A stretch of 64,000 bases of DNA from Epiperipatus broadwayi. Lineage: Eukaryota; Onychophora; Udeonychophora; Euonychophora; Peripatidae. Where the stretch lies: positions 26,590,426 through 26,654,425 of the forward strand of contig JAQFVV010000001.1 in assembly GCA_028023455.1 (NCBI GenBank), written 5' to 3'. The translations under genes were made by a program, and so were the position numbers. The notes beneath the pieces were generated by a model, which made no database searches, was not told the origin of the DNA, and worked only from the letters and a program-made list of their open reading frames with translations. Positions 9,766 through 22,689 of the stretch are shown here, piece by piece; positions within the stretch are counted from its first letter, which is position 1; each line of letters begins with the position of its first letter.

Positions 9766-12700
9766 ACTATGTAAAGTGAATTTTTTTTTCTTAATTACTT
9801 TATACACATTTTCTTTTAATCAGTTTTATATTCAAATACTAATTTTACATTATTGAAATATATGTGTAATGTGTGTATATATATATTTTATTATAACCTA
9901 TGTGTATGATGTTTAACTGTTATAATAGAATTTCATGGTTAGCATTAATAGCAGGAATCATTGTAAATCATGTCATAATTATTAGTAGCCACTTTTAAAA
10001 AATTGGTCATTCTAATTGCAGAGATTGGAATTAGAACTGCTGATCATGTAATTAAGGATGAAAATGTGATAGCACAAACAGAATTCCAATATCACAGTAA
10101 CTACAGAGAAATAATCAAGAGAATAGGGAAATCATAACAAAATAATTGACATTACAAATATTTTGAAGGAAATTGTCCTTTTTTACAATTCTAATTATAT
10201 GTTAAATCGTTTTTAATCAACCTATCATATATTAATAACTATGCAGCTTGTGATTTATAATGTGGGTCTAAAATTGAGATGCCTACAGTTGAGATGAAGG
10301 TCAAAATTATTAAGGTTGCTAGATGTTTGTGATTAAATAAGTGTTTTAGTTTTAAAATATTGAATATTTCTGAAAACATTTGACACTAGATTATCAACTA
10401 AATGTTTATTGGCCTTTGTGTAGTTAACTGAAAATACTTTTGACTTTTAGAAAAGAATAATATTAATATTCTCTTTTTATTATTTATATTTTTAATATAT
10501 ATATATTATTGAAACAAATATATTTTCTTAATATAATAATTATATTTATATCATCATTTATTCTCCATTTTCTTTTAATGACTTAATCACGTTAGTACAA
10601 AATCTATAGGATTATTCAGTAATACTTCCAGCCAAGTCCTCAGGCTAATTTCTGGTTATTAGCCTTCAACAGTGAAGAACAATTGAAAGTACATTTATCA
10701 ATCATTTTTATTTATTTTATATTATTCAATTACTAACTTGAAAGTTTTAGCATGCTAACATTTTGATTCAAGTCAAATTGCTTACAGTCTCGTACTAGAT
10801 CAATTATATTTTTCAGTACTTTTATTTATAGGCTAGCTGTTAAGTACTTCTAATTCTTGGCAAAAAAGATAAGTATTTTCCAAATAATGTATTTCATGAT
10901 TCTCTTAGCTTCAATGAACAATTCATTTTTCTCACTAGCCAATATCTAAAAATTGATCTGAAAATGTGTATGGTATTCGCATGTAATTCCTTAATTATTC
11001 ATGTTTATATATATATATGGTCAAAAGAAGAATGATAGCAGATTTATAAAATGTTAAATGTAAGAGCAATGTTTAGACTATAACTAGAATCTAAGCTTAC
11101 TAAAATATAGCTATTACACTACTGTCAGACCCATAGATTTATACAAGTAAATTGATTTGGATATTTGAAATTTTCAATTCATTAGCTTTGTCAATTAAAA
11201 TAAATGATGATTTGAATCTGTGTGAATGCAATTCAATAATATCACTGATGAAGACTGACGGTAAGAAATTACTCTGGGAATTGACAGCACCTCTATCTAC
11301 GATTTATTGATTTCTCATGTATATAGTAGATGACAATATAATAGAATGATAAAATGGATTTTTGTTTTTAATGATGTTAAATGTAAGCTAGCAAAGGCAT
11401 GTGATGTTTTGAATGTTTTTTCATCAGTTCTCAACCATTTGAAGAATCATTTCATTGTTAACTCAAGGGATTTTTACTATTAATCTTTTAGTTTATCGTT
11501 ATGATGCACTTACCTTTACATTTTTTCATCTGTATTTACATTACTAAATATATAAACTTAATTTACAAGTATTATAATTTTAGTCAGCCTTATCAAGTAT
11601 CTTTTATTTATACCTGTTTTCTTGATTCATTAAAAAGATCACCTAATGTCCTCTTTTAATGGTTCTTTTTTTTTTAGTTGCATCTTTTTGATTTCTAAAA
11701 TTAATTTCGCCTATTAAACTGTTATCAGAAATTATATCAAGTCTAGAAATGGCACATGTATGTATTTTAATGTTATTGGTAAACTAAATTATTCAAATAA
11801 ACCAAATGAAATGTTTTTATTAATTATATTTTCCATGTATGAGTTTTATGAAAAATTTTATAAATCAACTTTTTTATTTCTTAATCTTATTCTTTAATTT
11901 ATTTTACTGCATTTTTATTCTGTTCCCTTATTATCATTATAGCTACTTTTCATTTTAATTTCTTCATATATAATCTCTACTCATTATATTTGCATGTTAG
12001 CATATACAATTGTGTAATAACCACAAGATCTTTTGGAATAGCTTTTTACTAGCAATAGTCTATTATTAACAGATTTCTACTTATAAAACAATATCTTCTT
12101 GATGTTAAGACAATATTTTCTCTATTATATTTAATTTTATCAACAGAATAATGAATACAGATTCTTTTCATTTCTCATCTTACAATTCAATTGATTTGTT
12201 TCATAGTTCACAATATATTATTTATCTTGTTTGATTTATTATAGTTCTAAAATTTTATTTACCAATTCTAATTTTATATATATCCAAAAACTTTCATAAT
12301 TTGAACTGGATTAATGTTCTCAATATTAAAAACAAATGCTTTACTTGGCATATCCAACTATAATTTTCATATCTAATAAAATTGTTACTTTTTTAACATT
12401 AATGAATAAATATATAAATCTATCAACTGATTTCTGAATACAATTATTAAAACAAATAGTTCAAACAAATATAATAATAATAATCTTCAAACAGTTAGGG
12501 TATTTCTTAACAAATTTCCTTTAAAAAAAAAAAAATTCATTTAGGAAATAGACACAACTGATAAAAATGAGACATTTAGATTAAATTTATACCAGACAAA
12601 AACACTATGATTTTACATATTTTTGCCAAAGGATCAAGGATTCTACCATTTAGCATGTAACTATAATAAATTATGTAGTTTCTAGACTAAGTCAAACATA

Positions 12701-14299
12701 TATACATGTACAAGCAAGATAGCTTTGCTTTAAACCTTAAGAGTGTTTTTGATTTTCACATTAATAGATTGAATAATATACAACAAATACAAATGACTAC
12801 TGTACATTTAAGTGCAAACACAATGCTCTCTGCTGAAGGCCAATAATCAGAAAACTAGGCATAAGATTTTTAAAAAAAACACAGTTGCCTAGTCTTTCAT
12901 TAATTATTCTAGCTAACAATTGATGGCTTTGAAGTAAACAAAGTGAATTATAACTCCCAATATATATGCAGTTAGATTACAATAATGTTTGGATAGTTTG
13001 TTTTTCTTTCTTACCTAAAGTTTTTGCAGCATCAAATAGCACTAAGCTGCATAATAGGCACCAGTGAATTAAATTTGTATAATTACAATAGAGATATATG
13101 TTATACAAAATATTATAAACACTGAAGTTATTATATTAAGTAAAACTTTTGGAATAATTTTATTACCCTGTTTCAAAATAAATACATGTTTAAATAACTT
13201 TGAATGTTCCACCTTAGACTGAAAATAAACAGTATTACATTACTAAATGTAAAATAGTTAATTTTCATAATTTTCTGGAATTCACTTTGAAAGATTCTTA
13301 ATTTTCTTTATTAAGAAAAAAAAAGTGAAGTAATTGCTTTAAACATATTTGTAATAGTTATGTTAAAAGAATGGGCAATTCAAAATTATATATATAAATA
13401 ATTTGAGAAATCAGAAAAACAATTTTAAAATATATATATATACCCTGTATATAACATTTGTAGATTGATTTTATTTGATTGATAGTTGACTACAAGATTG
13501 TAATGTTTGTAAGATGGCTGAGATAACAACTTTCATATTATTTGACGCCATATATTTCTAATATTATATATATGAAAAGGAATAAACAATTTCAGATTGA
13601 GTGAATTATATGTAAAGAGAAAAGTAATAAATGTGAAAAGAAGTAAATCACATCTCAGTCCCCATAGGCATGTAATGGGCCATATTATAATTGTTATTTA
13701 TGATTAGTGAATCAAAATCTTTCTTTTCTAATTCAGAATGTCTAAAAATTATTTACATTTCAGCTAAAAATTACTACACATCTATTTATCAAATAACAGG
13801 CGATTAAGTTGGCCACCTATCTAAAAAAAATATATAATTATTTGGGAAATTCTTAACTATCTAAAAATATTTCCCGATTTAACATCAAATTTTATCACTG
13901 TGTCATGGGAAAAGTTGACAAATCATCGCTATACCTCAAAGTCTTTACAATAAATGATTCAAATTATCACATATGAATTGCAAACAAAATACTAAAAAGT
14001 ATTAATAAAGTAAACATCACAAAATCGTTAGCAAGTCTTTATTTCAAAATAGAATGTTATCTATCTACATTTATTTTTATTGTTTGTCTATGTGTATATA
14101 TATATAGATTATTATCATAGTAGAAAAATATAACCATTATTATTTATAATAATACTAAAGGTAAGATTATTAGTATAACTATATATATAATAAATCCTTT
14201 TTTTTTAAAAAAAAATTGTTTTAATATCTAAAAAGTTATCAAAAATCTTTTATCATTTTCATAACTGTAAACTGACAAACAACATATAACAGATCTATA
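9766..14299. other. AT-rich non-coding DNA
   Basis: Long stretch of low-complexity AT-rich sequence with TA-dinucleotide runs and poly-A/T tracts. I see no coding frame, no tRNA and no transposon ends. It lies downstream of the minus-strand gene and is probably intergenic. Confidence 0.5.
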
Positions 14300-15635
14300 T
14301 TATTTGTAAATAATTTTGTGTATGAATCGCAATGACCTCAGGAACAATTATGTGATTATTATCATCTGCTTCAAGATTTAACAAATTTTCAACATCTTTT
14401 TGACTAAGATTGACTTTGCAGTTTTCTTTAAATATTATTAAATGTGTATATATCTTTAGAATAATTTCTTTTTAAATATACAATTCATACATAGCATTTA
14501 TTGTTTTTTTAAAGCTTTAAACCAAATTTAAAGTTCAGATGAATGACATATAAAGCAAGTCCCTACACAGTAGTAACTTAATTAATTACAATCTGCATCC
14601 ACAGAAGTCTTGTGTCTAATGAGATCCTTAAAATTTAATGGCATGAATTATACATGGCCTTTTATGTAGAAGATTCTAAATACAAATAAAATCACAGTGA
14701 TCACACATATTTTGAAATTAGAATTTTTCAATTAAGATTAACAGCTTATTTAAAACAGGAGTTTTTCACATGATATTTATTGCTAATTTCAATATTGAAT
14801 TTATATCAAAATTGGCAAGAAATCTTGTGTGAAAAACTCGTTTTAAATATCTCAAATTTGATATTATTGTATCCATGAATAGAAACTGCACCATAATTAT
14901 TAATAAAAATATACATGCACTCTATACTGTTATTCATCAGTTGAAATTTATTTATGATGATTCTAATAAAGACAACATCAGTTCCTTCAATAATCTTTTA
15001 AAGAATACCTATCACTATCAGAAGCTTAAAAAAGTATATGTAAATTAAATAATAAATTAAATTTAAATTAAAAAAATTCTAATTTCAAAAATGTGTGATT
15101 TTATTCGTAATTAGAAGCTATGGCTTAAAAGACCATATTGTGTAATTCATTCCATTAAGTTTTAAGGCTCTCATTAGCCACAAAACTTCTGTGGATGCAG
15201 ATTACAATTAATCAAATAATTAGTGTTTCAGAATTTGTTTTACATGTTTTTTCTCATGTGTCATAGCATCAACTGGGAAGCGAATCCACTAACCCAGGAC
15301 AACTGCAAGTAAAGCAGCTGTCGCTGACCTCTCGACCACCAATGCTTGAAGTGTTTTCAAGTTAAAAATATATTCACCTGAATTTTAAATTTGGATTAAA
15401 GCTTAAAATAAACAATAAATGCTATGTGTGCATTGTATTTTTAAAAAGAAATTATTTTTAAGATATATTTACACATTTAATAATATTTAAAAAAAACTGC
15501 AACGTTAATCTTGCTGTCAAAAGTTGGAATATAATAAGAAGTTGAAAATTTATTAAAACTTTAAAACAGATGATAATAATCACATAATTGATCCTGGGGT
15601 CATTGAAATTGCTACACAAGATTCCTTATAAATTA
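14300..15635. repeat. Large fold-back (inverted repeat) element
   Basis: About 14300-14760 reappears in reverse complement at about 15080-15635. For example 'ttacaatctgcatccacaga' near 14590 matches 'tctgtggatgcagattacaa' near 15190, and 'gtgattattatcatctg' near 14350 matches its complement near 15570. A second inner inverted match lies at 14765-14850 around 'gagtttttcacatgat'. The right arm carries extra sequence (14855-15080 and 15215-15360). No transposase frame is visible. It is probably a non-autonomous fold-back transposon. The outer ends are approximate and no target duplication was identified. Confidence 0.7.
15245..15360 (-). mobile_element. tRNA-like SINE fragment inside the fold-back element
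   Basis: A GC-richer island absent from the opposite arm. On the minus strand it reads GGTGGTCGAGAGGTCAGC (A-box-like, class II tRNA style), then CTGCTTTACTTGCAG, a 4-bp stem with a 7-base loop, and GGATTCGCTTCCC, a B-box-like segment. T-arm pairing is poor, so it is not a functional tRNA. Its presence in only one arm means it inserted after the inverted repeat formed. Confidence 0.4.
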
Positions 15636-15639
15636 TATA

Positions 15640-16915
15640 GAAATGTTACTTATTGTAAGATGATTCATATATATACACATATATAGACAAAAAAGAGAAA
15701 CATTAATTAAATGTTTACAGAAAGTAAAAATACATTCCATATTATTTTTCAGCAATCAAACTATTTTTAGAAACTATTTTTAAAAAAATACATAAATGCA
15801 AAGCTAAAAGAATAAACAAAGTAAGAATAAAAGAAAGCCATAAAATAATTCTACATATGTATAACATTTTAATAAATAAAACATTTGACTAAGTCAATAT
15901 GACTCAAAATTTACACATTATACATTATAAACTTTAAGAAGCTTATATAAAAATAATAAAACATGAGTGTTATCATTTTTTAATTTTAACACTCTAACAT
16001 AAACTAATTTTAAGAAGTAAATCTAAATAACAAATCTCAATTTATAATTAAATATTTCATGAACTTGAAAGATTTCATTTTACATATAAAAGCTTATAAA
16101 AATATGTACAATTAATAACATAAAAAAAAAGTCATTCATACATATATATGTATGTCATAGTTTAACCAGCATACACAAATATATATGAACACAAATTTAC
16201 ATATTCATCTTTATTTTATAAAACTTATGTAAAATCATTTAAAAAAGTCAAAATATAAATATAATAAATAGTTAAAGCTTTTTTTTTTTTATAAAAATGC
16301 AGTAGGATTTATCAAAAATACTTTTTAAAAAAATATTTTGATTATAAATGCTAGTTAAAATACTCAGTACTTACTTAAAAAATTTCAAAAATAAAATAAA
16401 AATTTCTAAATAATAGAAGATACTTTTGTCACTATAATTACATGCATAGAAGCAATCAAAATAATAAAAAAAACATTATTTTAGCAACAAATGTTAACTA
16501 TCTTACTCAGGATTTATGCAATAAATATCAAAAATAAATTAAAAATTTCAAAGTACTATTGAAAACATTCATCAATATGATTGTTTTATCTGCATATAAT
16601 ATATGTATAATAGTTAAATTTTTTAACTGATTTGAATACATTACCTTTATCAAAGAAAACTTATAGATTTAATATTTATACAGATTTTATAAAAATAATT
16701 ATTAACAACTTATTTAACAGAATAATGTTTAAATATTTTATAAAATATTCAACAAATTATATCTACCTTATCTTGAATAAATGCTTTAATAAAAGATCTA
16801 TCCATCCAAAACATTATTAAATAAGTTTATTAAAAATTAGAAAAATAAAAGAACATTTATCTTTTCAAATATTTAAATTAATACTGAGTCATTTTTTATC
16901 TTGATTATATAAAAT
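15640..16915. other. 3' flank of the three-finger receptor gene
   Basis: AT-rich sequence downstream of the stop codon on the minus strand. Minus-strand AATAAA occurs at 16831-16826, about 85 bases past the stop, and could serve as poly(A) signal, but such hexamers are common by chance here. The short plus-strand open frame at 16632-16820 is low-complexity and not credited. Confidence 0.4.
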
Positions 16916-17224
16916 CTATGAAACTAAAAGTTGTATATTTTCCATCTCAGGATTACTCAGAGTTGAATAGCGTGCAGAACTTGAATCCTCTATTGTAGCT
17001 ATTATTAATTTTCTTTGTCTTCTAGCTCTAAATATACCTAAAACAATAGCAATTACTGCAACAACTGCTAAAAATAACAAGGCTGAAACACCAAGCCAAA
17101 TCCAAGTTACTGCAATAGTAGCACTATCTGATAGTGAAGCTTGAAAATTAGTTCCATTAACATTACAGTTGTCAGTAGTACAGCAACAAAGCTCAACCAG
17201 CTGCTTAGAACCAAATAATGTGAC
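16916..17224 (-). CDS. Three-finger (Ly6/uPAR-like) receptor, last coding exon: domain end, TM helix and tail
   Basis: Exon of 102 codons plus TAG (16918-16916). The acceptor is CTTATTTAG before GTCACA at 17224, phase 0. It begins 'VTLFGSKQLVELCCCTTDNC', whose CC...DNCN pattern is the C-terminal signature of a Ly6/uPAR three-finger domain. An asparagine-rich stalk with an NGT sequon follows, then a hydrophobic helix of about 27 residues ('TWIWLGVSALLFLAVVAVIA' onward), then a basic stop-transfer segment RARRQRK and a tail of about 30 residues containing YSTL. Most Ly6 proteins are GPI-anchored, so a true TM helix with a tail is less usual. Likely a plasma-membrane protein; ligand unknown. Confidence 0.88.
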   Translation of the reverse strand, partial: VTLFGSKQLVELCCCTTDNCNVNGTNFQASLSDSATIAVTWIWLGVSALLFLAVVAVIAIVLGIFRARRQRKLIIATIEDSSSARYSTLSNPEMENIQLLVS

Positions 17225-20200
17225 CTAAATAAGATTAAGATATATACATTTAATTTCCTTTTTTAGATATTTTAAAATAATTAACAAAATTTATGCTATT
17301 TTGTATACATAAGATGAATTTATTTTCACATGTAAATATATAAAGCATCTAAAATACACTAAATTTAAAAACAAAAATCAGAAATAAATAAATAAAAACA
17401 GTTCAAAAAGTTAAAAATCAAATGAAATTTTAAAGTTGGAAAGCAATTGGTAAGTTCAACCATGGATATAAGAAGCTGCATGATTGAAGACTAACTAATG
17501 AAATACAAACATCCACAGGGATGACTAAAATATGTAAAGTCCGCATAATCTTTAGCAAACATTACTATTTTTAAATATAGAATATCAAATAATCTTTAAA
17601 GTAAAGAAATTTATTCTAAACACTACTACATCCATAATGTATTTCTAGACTATTCTATTTTATTAAACAAGATGACCAGATATTATGGCATGCTTTTTGA
17701 TTTCTTCAAAAGCAAAGTTTAGCATTAAAAATTAAATTGGAAATTAATTCTAATGAGTAACAAGATAATGTATAATTCAATAGAATATCATGACTCAATA
17801 TTCAAGTTGACTATGAATTAGATGAAAAATCATTCTTTAATATCTGAAAAAAAAAGATAATTGGATGCTTTTTCCAAAATAAGATGCTTTGCAAATCAAA
17901 AAACTTCAATTAAAGTGCAAATGTGAAATTTGTTCAATTAATTTCTCAAAATTTTGATAAGAATCTTAATTTTTAATATAAAAAAATCACTAGTGAGCCT
18001 GTTCTATTGTCCATAAAGACCAAATTCCAGGTGGAATGTATGGAGAGTTTTGCCTTGTTTAATAACAATTATGTGCTAGTATAAGAGATGGTGATCATGT
18101 GATGTTTAGTGATTGAAAGTATGTCATTATCTTTGTATTTTTTTTCTTCTGGATAATAATTAGATCATTAAACATGTACAAAAAACTGACTAAAACATTT
18201 ATTGCTTCAAACAATCTTGGCAAATATGTGGCCATTAAAATTTCTGATAAAGTAAAAATAAACATAAATCACTTTTGCTGAAAATTTTTCATAAATTTCA
18301 AAATCTTAGGTTGTTTTTTTTTTTTTTTGCCCTTTTTATTGCCACAAATTATATATATGTTATACACTAATATCTGAGTTATTTTTGTTGTGGTTTGTTT
18401 TGTGATCTTGAGTAGTATTTAAAATTAGTGAAGAGAATGTTCTGAATTAACTTTGGATATTAATTTGCTACTTAAACATTTTATTAATTCATTTTGAATA
18501 ATAAGTTACTGAATCAAATGACTTATTAGTAATTTTCCTCATTGTGCCACTAGAGTTTAAAAGTTAATGAACTTGCTCTTAAATTGATTCTTCAGATGAT
18601 CAAAATATGCTATAAATTTTAAAAATAAAGTAAGAGTTATCTGAAATAACTCTTTTATCACCATTTTTATTGTGTGCATGTAATAGCACATATCCTCACT
18701 ATTATGTTTAGAAATATTGTAAACTTTTATTTGAAAAAAAAAAAAAAAAATTGATTTTTTTAAATCTATCAATTCAGAATGTTACTCATTTTTAATAAGT
18801 GAAAACAGTCAGCATATCTAAAATGAAGAAATGAACCAGTAGTAAATCTCATGAAAATTTCTATTTTTTGTAATGGATCCCTTAGTAATGATCCTTTAAA
18901 TCTCTGACAAGAAAAACTCATAACATATCTTTTTGCATTTTGGTAAAGTTTTATGTGAGGTGATGAGTAAATGATTCTATGAATATAAAACATTCATCAA
19001 AACTTAAATAGCTTAGAATAATATTTAGAAACAAAAACTGCATATTAAGTTCTGAAATTAAAATATAGAGAAAAATAGTTTTTGCCAATTTTTTTTAAAT
19101 CAATTTCCACTCTTAATATATAACTTTTGTTTTTTAAGTTCAAGTACTGCTCAATTGCTTTTTATTAATATAAAGCCCAGATACTTTTGCTGGATCTCAC
19201 CCACTGTCTTTTGGATAATATGATTAACTCAATAGTTATTATTAGATAATGTTAACAGAAAATAGTTTCTTTAACAATAACTACATTGAACAGATTCATT
19301 CTGCCCAGATAATGGCAGGTGAAATCCAACCAAAATGTTATTATAATAACAAGCAACCATACATATAGATCAATCAGAAAAACGCATTTATATCTTTCAT
19401 GTTAAAATCTTCATTTTAACATTAACAATATAAACATTTTAGAATTTAACCATAGTTTCATTTTTTTCATTAGCACCGACAAAGGCATACATAGTTAAAA
19501 ATATTGACAATGTAACACATGCGGTTAACTATAATGACTTCATAAGCTATAGCATAAGTGAGATCAAGAAATGCATTAATATACTCAATGATCCCTGGCT
19601 TAATGAGAAGATTCTGTTTTCTCAATTATCACTGGCTTGTTTCAATCTATCAGAGTTGGCTCATTAACTGGTAATAGTAAATTGCAATATTTTCAGCTTT
19701 TTAAATCTAAATGTAAAGTCAATAAATGTTATATGAAATTCTATTAAAAATAATCCAATGCAATGAACATTTTATTAACAGATTTACCATTTATTATATT
19801 CAACATCTATTTCAATAATCATTTCAATAATGAAATAATAAATTCATAAAACCATTTTCAATTTTAATTCGTACACATAATTGTATTCAAGACAATTAAA
19901 TATTTTGCTTCTAGTCAAGGTTGATCAAAATATTTTGCTTCAGATGGTCAAGGTGGATCGGCAATAGGTTGCCAATATTTTTAGAAGCAATCAAAGAAAC
20001 TGCAGCACAAACAATATAGACTTGTTACTTGTAAAGAGTGTGTCATCACAATTTGTTGCGCATAGGATCCATCCAATTTTCATTACACAAACTATATTGA
20101 TGTCTTAACACTAAATAATGTACTTAATGTTGATTTTATTATTATTTTATTTAATATTTAAAGAATAAAAAAGTCAAATATTCAATGAAATGTTATTAGT

Positions 20201-20585
20201 CATTTTTAAATATATTCTGTCAATAACATTTTTTTCTTAACAAAAGGAAAAAAAGTAAGCATCTTTGATATTTCTAAAAAGGTGTTAATGAAGTGTACAC
20301 TTAACACATTTCTACTATAAATGATCTGTCAAATCATTAATAAAATATTTATTTTCAACAAGTATAATTTGATGAAGACCATTTTTAACTAAAATTTCAT
20401 ATTCAGCCAAATGTATTAATGATAAGTGATCAGTTAATATTTTGTGGAATTTTGGTTTGTTTACTATCATTATCTTGCATATGCTATTTTAAAAAGCAGA
20501 TGTCTGTAATATGTTAATCATGAAACACTACTAATATATATTTATATTATATCATGTTATTTCTTTATAAATATAGACAACTCAC
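17225..20585 (-). other. Intron (3.36 kb) of the receptor gene
   Basis: Bounded by donor GTGAGT after GAAAAT (20585) and acceptor TTTAG at 17225. Mostly low-complexity AT-rich DNA with a poly-T tract near 18310 and poly-A near 18735. One repeat copy at 18010-18115. Open frames at 18557-18993 have no family resemblance and are taken as chance. Confidence 0.75.
18010..18115 (+). repeat. Copy of the 48.2-kb MITE/SINE tail repeat
   Basis: The segment 'gtatggagagttttgcctt' through 'gatcatgtgatgtttagt' matches 48283-48361 closely and is the reverse complement of 48091-48165. A related copy lies at 46625-46745. Here only one arm is present. Confidence 0.75.
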
Positions 20586-20758
20586 ATTTTCACAACCACC
20601 TTTCCAAAGTTCATTATGCTTTCCACATATGCTGTCTTGATATTCACACATATATTCTGTAAAAGGTGCACCAACTCTATCAAATATCCGAACACTTATG
20701 CAATATACAGATAATGGTGGGCAAAGAGCTTTAGGAATGCTTCTGGGTAAATGAAATC
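20586..20758 (-). CDS. Three-finger receptor, middle exon: core of second Ly6/uPAR domain
   Basis: 173-bp exon. The acceptor is CTTATAG before GATTTCAT at 20758, entered with one base carried from the previous exon (phase 1) and leaving at phase 0 by donor AAT|GTGAGT. It encodes 'FHLPRSIPKALCPPLSVYC' and then 'EYMCEYQDSICGKHNELWKG' and GCEN. Cysteine spacing (six in this exon plus CCC and NC in the next) suits one complete three-finger domain when joined to the flanking exons. Lengths and phases of the three exons (133, 173, 309) give an uninterrupted frame, strong evidence that this is a real spliced gene. No open frame of this exon starts with Met, so single-frame searches miss it. Confidence 0.85.
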
Positions 20759-22689
20759 CTATAAGAAAAAAGTAAAAAAAAAAAAAGTTTTATTTTCAAT
20801 AAAGAGGTTTTTATTACTCAATAACGATGAAACCAAATGTTAAAAGATTCCAAACTCATTTATTTATTAAAAAGCACACTAAATAAACTATAAAGGAAGG
20901 GTCTTTGTCATTCACATATTGTAAATTTTCACATAGCTACAAATACATAATATAATGAAAAAATTTCTCCAAATAACCTCACATATTACTAAAGCATGTG
21001 ATGTAGATACTCAAAGAATTGTTTCTTAAATATCTGCACATTCTTATAATGAATTCCATGATTGTATTTTTAAAAAAATGCTTACAATCAAACTTCTGAA
21101 TAGGCAATTAAATATTACTATGGGAAATATAATTGGCATTCTCAAATATATTCTCATGAAATAAAAACCCATTCTTTCATATATTTTTCCATCAAAAATC
21201 ATGTTACCTCATAAAAAAATGTATTGCATAAAAAGAGCACTAATTCAAAATATAGTTTTACAATCTAAACAAATTTATTTTTCTAGCTCCTATATTAAAT
21301 CCAGATGAATTTGATATTCCCATACATTATTAATCTCATCAGATCTTCATAACCATTTGTGATCATGCTTGAGAAATGATATAAAACAATATGCGATTTA
21401 TATATTTGAAGAAAAAAAACCTTAAGTTTCATAGAACATGGTTAATAATTTTACTATATAGTCACATAATAACAAAATAGAAGACCAAAAACAAATAGTG
21501 AATTCATCCCCACAAATTTTTTTTATAAATGATTATGAATAGCTAGCTAGCTGTCTTTTTTTTTTTTAAAAAAAATTATGTTAAATTAATACAAAAAATG
21601 AAAATGCCCTCATATCATATTTCTTCTTAATGTTAAATGAAAACAATAAATGATTGATAAATGAATATAAGCATTATATATTAAAATAAATAGTAATTTG
21701 CCTATGACAAATGATATTTTCTAAGATAATATTTATTTACAAGATGAAGATAAGCATTTTATATCTTCAAGTGATTTACAATTTATATAAATTTACTGTA
21801 TATTGTTTAAAAAAATAATTTAATTTCATATTTATCTATGCAAAAAAACATTATGTCTCATTGTTTAAATTAATTGGATCATTATACACTTTTCACTAAA
21901 AGATAATGACTATCAATATTAAATTTCCAAAATCATAAAAATATTTATAAGATCATAGGTAAAAATTAAATGATACTGCATAAATTGAAGCAATTTTTAT
22001 TTTAATACTACATCATCAAAGAGGGGGAAAATTAAACATCCATCTTACTTCATGATATTTACTATAACTATTAATTTTGTATATTTAATATATTGATTTT
22101 ACTAACTAGAAATAGATTTTTATATTAAGGAAACTTAAAGCAAATAACGAAGGTTTTTTAATTTTTGTTTATATGTTAAATGTATTAATGTCATAAATAA
22201 AAAAGAAAGAATGTTCTATAATTGAAAAGGAAACAGAAAAATTATCATATATGCAGTGTTTCTTTTTGTCTATAATTAGATTATACTATGTATTATATCC
22301 ATAGTATAGAAACTATTAATATTTTACTTTTTCCATTTTTTTTTTGTTTCAAATAAATAAAATCTCTGTTGTAAAAGTTACATCTTAAACAGGTCCTTTT
22401 AATGCTGTCGTGCCAAACCTAGGTTATAATGTTATTCCGTGTGCTAATATGATTGTACCAATCATATTATATATAGTATCAAAATTGGTTCTGTTATAAT
22501 GGGCTTCAAAATTATATATTATATACTTTTGAAGCCCATTACAACTGCATCTACCATTCAATATTTTAAAATATATATGATCATATGTGAAAAGTATGTT
22601 TTATTATTTTTAACACATAGTTTAAATAAGAAAAAATTATGAAGAATTCAAATATGATTATCCATTCTTTATTATTAATCTGAACTACT
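20759..22689 (-). other. 3' part of the 29-kb intron
   Basis: AT-rich intron sequence without recognised elements except two hairpins near 22.45-22.54 kb (separate entry). At 22391 a CAGGTCCTTTTA follows ATCTTAAA and might be the eroded left end of the hAT element whose right end is at 24828, but the match is weak. Confidence 0.6.
22448..22545. repeat. Two adjacent perfect hairpins
   Basis: AATATGATTG and CAATCATATT form a 10-bp stem with a 3-base loop near 22448-22470. AATGGGCTTCAAAA and TTTTGAAGCCCATT form a 14-bp stem near 22497-22542 around a TA-rich loop. Probably the remains of a small fold-back element. No transcript evidence. Confidence 0.6.

Noticed and set aside
15245-15360. A functional tRNA gene
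   Set aside because: T-arm and acceptor do not pair properly; better explained as a SINE head.
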